Shown piece by piece: positions 63,479 to 64,000 of a stretch of DNA of 64,000 nucleotides. Source of the stretch: JAMQKA01 sp031569985 (lineage in GTDB: Bacteria > Bacteroidota > Rhodothermia > Balneolales > Balneolaceae); contig NZ_JAMQKA010000020.1 in NCBI RefSeq assembly GCF_031569985.1, positions 34,760 to 98,759 of the forward strand. Reading direction: 5' to 3'. Every line of letters begins with the position of its first letter. Positions within the stretch are counted from its first letter, which is position 1. Both the position numbers and the translations under genes were made by a program. The notes under the pieces were generated by a model. The model was not told the origin of the DNA. It did no database searches and saw only the letters and a program-made list of their open reading frames with translations.

Positions 63479-64000
63479 AAAAACGAATCAAAAAAATCAC
63501 CGCCGGAGTAATTGTCGCTGCGTTCACTTCTCCCGACGGCTGTCGGGATAAAACCATTTAAACTCCCTCCGCTGAAAAAGCCTGGATCTCAGACAAAAAT
63601 GGTTTCTTAACGCTCCGGATTCGGGCACTTTCCCCAACAAAAATTTCAAAGGGCGGGAATAGAAAACACATAACGAATATTAAACAAGATTTCTTTTTTA
63701 ACGCCTTCGCTGCGTATGCCCGGGACGGCTCATAAATCAAGGGGGCGAATGACGCCAGGTATCACAGGTAGCCCCAAGTCCAGAAAATCCCTGCTATAGA
63801 TTCCCTGAGAGTCAATGAATGTGGGAAAGCAGGTTCTTTTTAAATGCTGAAGAGGGGAATATCTGGGATTTTATGGTGAGTCATATGTTAACAATGGATT
63901 GAGGAAGGTTAAATAATTTAGGTTGTTACATGTCCTGCTGCCAGCGGGACCGCTGGCAGCAAACAACTGAGGATAATATGGAGAGTGGTCTGGTGAGAAG

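Larger units (their letters stand above)
62745..64000. other. Gene-poor, repeat-rich tail of the window
   Basis: No convincing CDS on either strand. Several short frames have no start-site support or family resemblance. It holds the repeats listed separately, plus palindromes CCCGACGGCTGTCGGG (63533-63548) and GCTGCCAGCGG/CCGCTGGCAGC (63937-63960). Repeats of this kind accumulate in non-essential intergenic DNA. Confidence 0.6.

Noticed and set aside
63147..63740. Several 60-70 codon ORFs in the right-hand tail
   Set aside because: They overlap repeats, lack start-site support and show no protein-like composition.

Overview
The window looks like a chromosomal segment of a Balneolota/Bacteroidota-type bacterium (Balneola/Gracilimonas/Fodinibius-like; inferred, not tested). 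The reasons are outer-membrane proteins ending in Phe, a DUF5916 barrel protein, a TAnnTTTG-type promoter box in front of a tRNA remnant, weak Shine-Dalgarno sequences, a citramalate-based isoleucine route and a moderate-GC core.

Region 1 (1-17.6 kb) is an integrated accessory island. Nine co-directional, closely packed genes form a defence cluster: C-terminus of an adenine methyltransferase, KAP NTPase, small membrane protein, OLD/TOPRIM nuclease plus UvrD-like helicase (Gabija-like pair), an unknown protein, a TIR protein, a frameshifted HNH nuclease and a PLD-SNF2 helicase. An exported erythromycin-esterase-family protein, a tyrosine integrase and a 5' half of tRNA-Leu(UAA) (probable attachment site) follow.

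Region 2 (17.8-30.6 kb) is ordinary core genome: a two-component system, two outer-membrane proteins, RelA/SpoT, HU, ruvX, def, fmt, an ankyrin protein, GAPDH, tRNA-Pro(CGG) and msrB.

Region 3 (30.6-41.4 kb) is sulfur metabolism. Two divergent operons face each other across a 0.7 kb control region. Leftward is a CysM / JAMM protease / sulfur-carrier / E1-rhodanese operon for carrier-dependent cysteine synthesis. Rightward is sulfurtransferase, sulfite reductase, SUMT, CysH, siroheme synthase and ferredoxin. Each operon is preceded by an unannotated cysteine-codon-rich leader peptide. The rightward leader is followed by a mutually exclusive antiterminator/terminator pair, that is, a complete cysteine attenuator. 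metZ and an OsmC protein follow.

Region 4 (41.6-54.4 kb) is the branched-chain amino-acid block: ilvB-ilvN-ilvC-cimA-leuA-leuC-leuD-leuB-ilvE on the minus strand and ilvD divergent. Upstream of ilvB lies a short ORF very rich in Ile/Leu/Val whose last seven leucines are all CTA. It is followed by three mutually exclusive pairing segments that can also reach the ilvB ribosome-binding site, so this is a second candidate translation-sensing leader.

Region 5 (54.5-62.7 kb) holds an OPT transporter, hisIE, hisF, a 32-residue Cys-rich mini-gene with its own terminator, an acidic-tailed membrane protein, a cupin, hisA and a secreted metallophosphoesterase. The last 1.25 kb has no convincing gene but is dense in dispersed repeats, including a MITE-like element with a 10-bp direct repeat and a 22-bp tandem array. 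The most interesting material is the set of three leader-peptide control regions, the sulfur-carrier operon, and the composite defence island.
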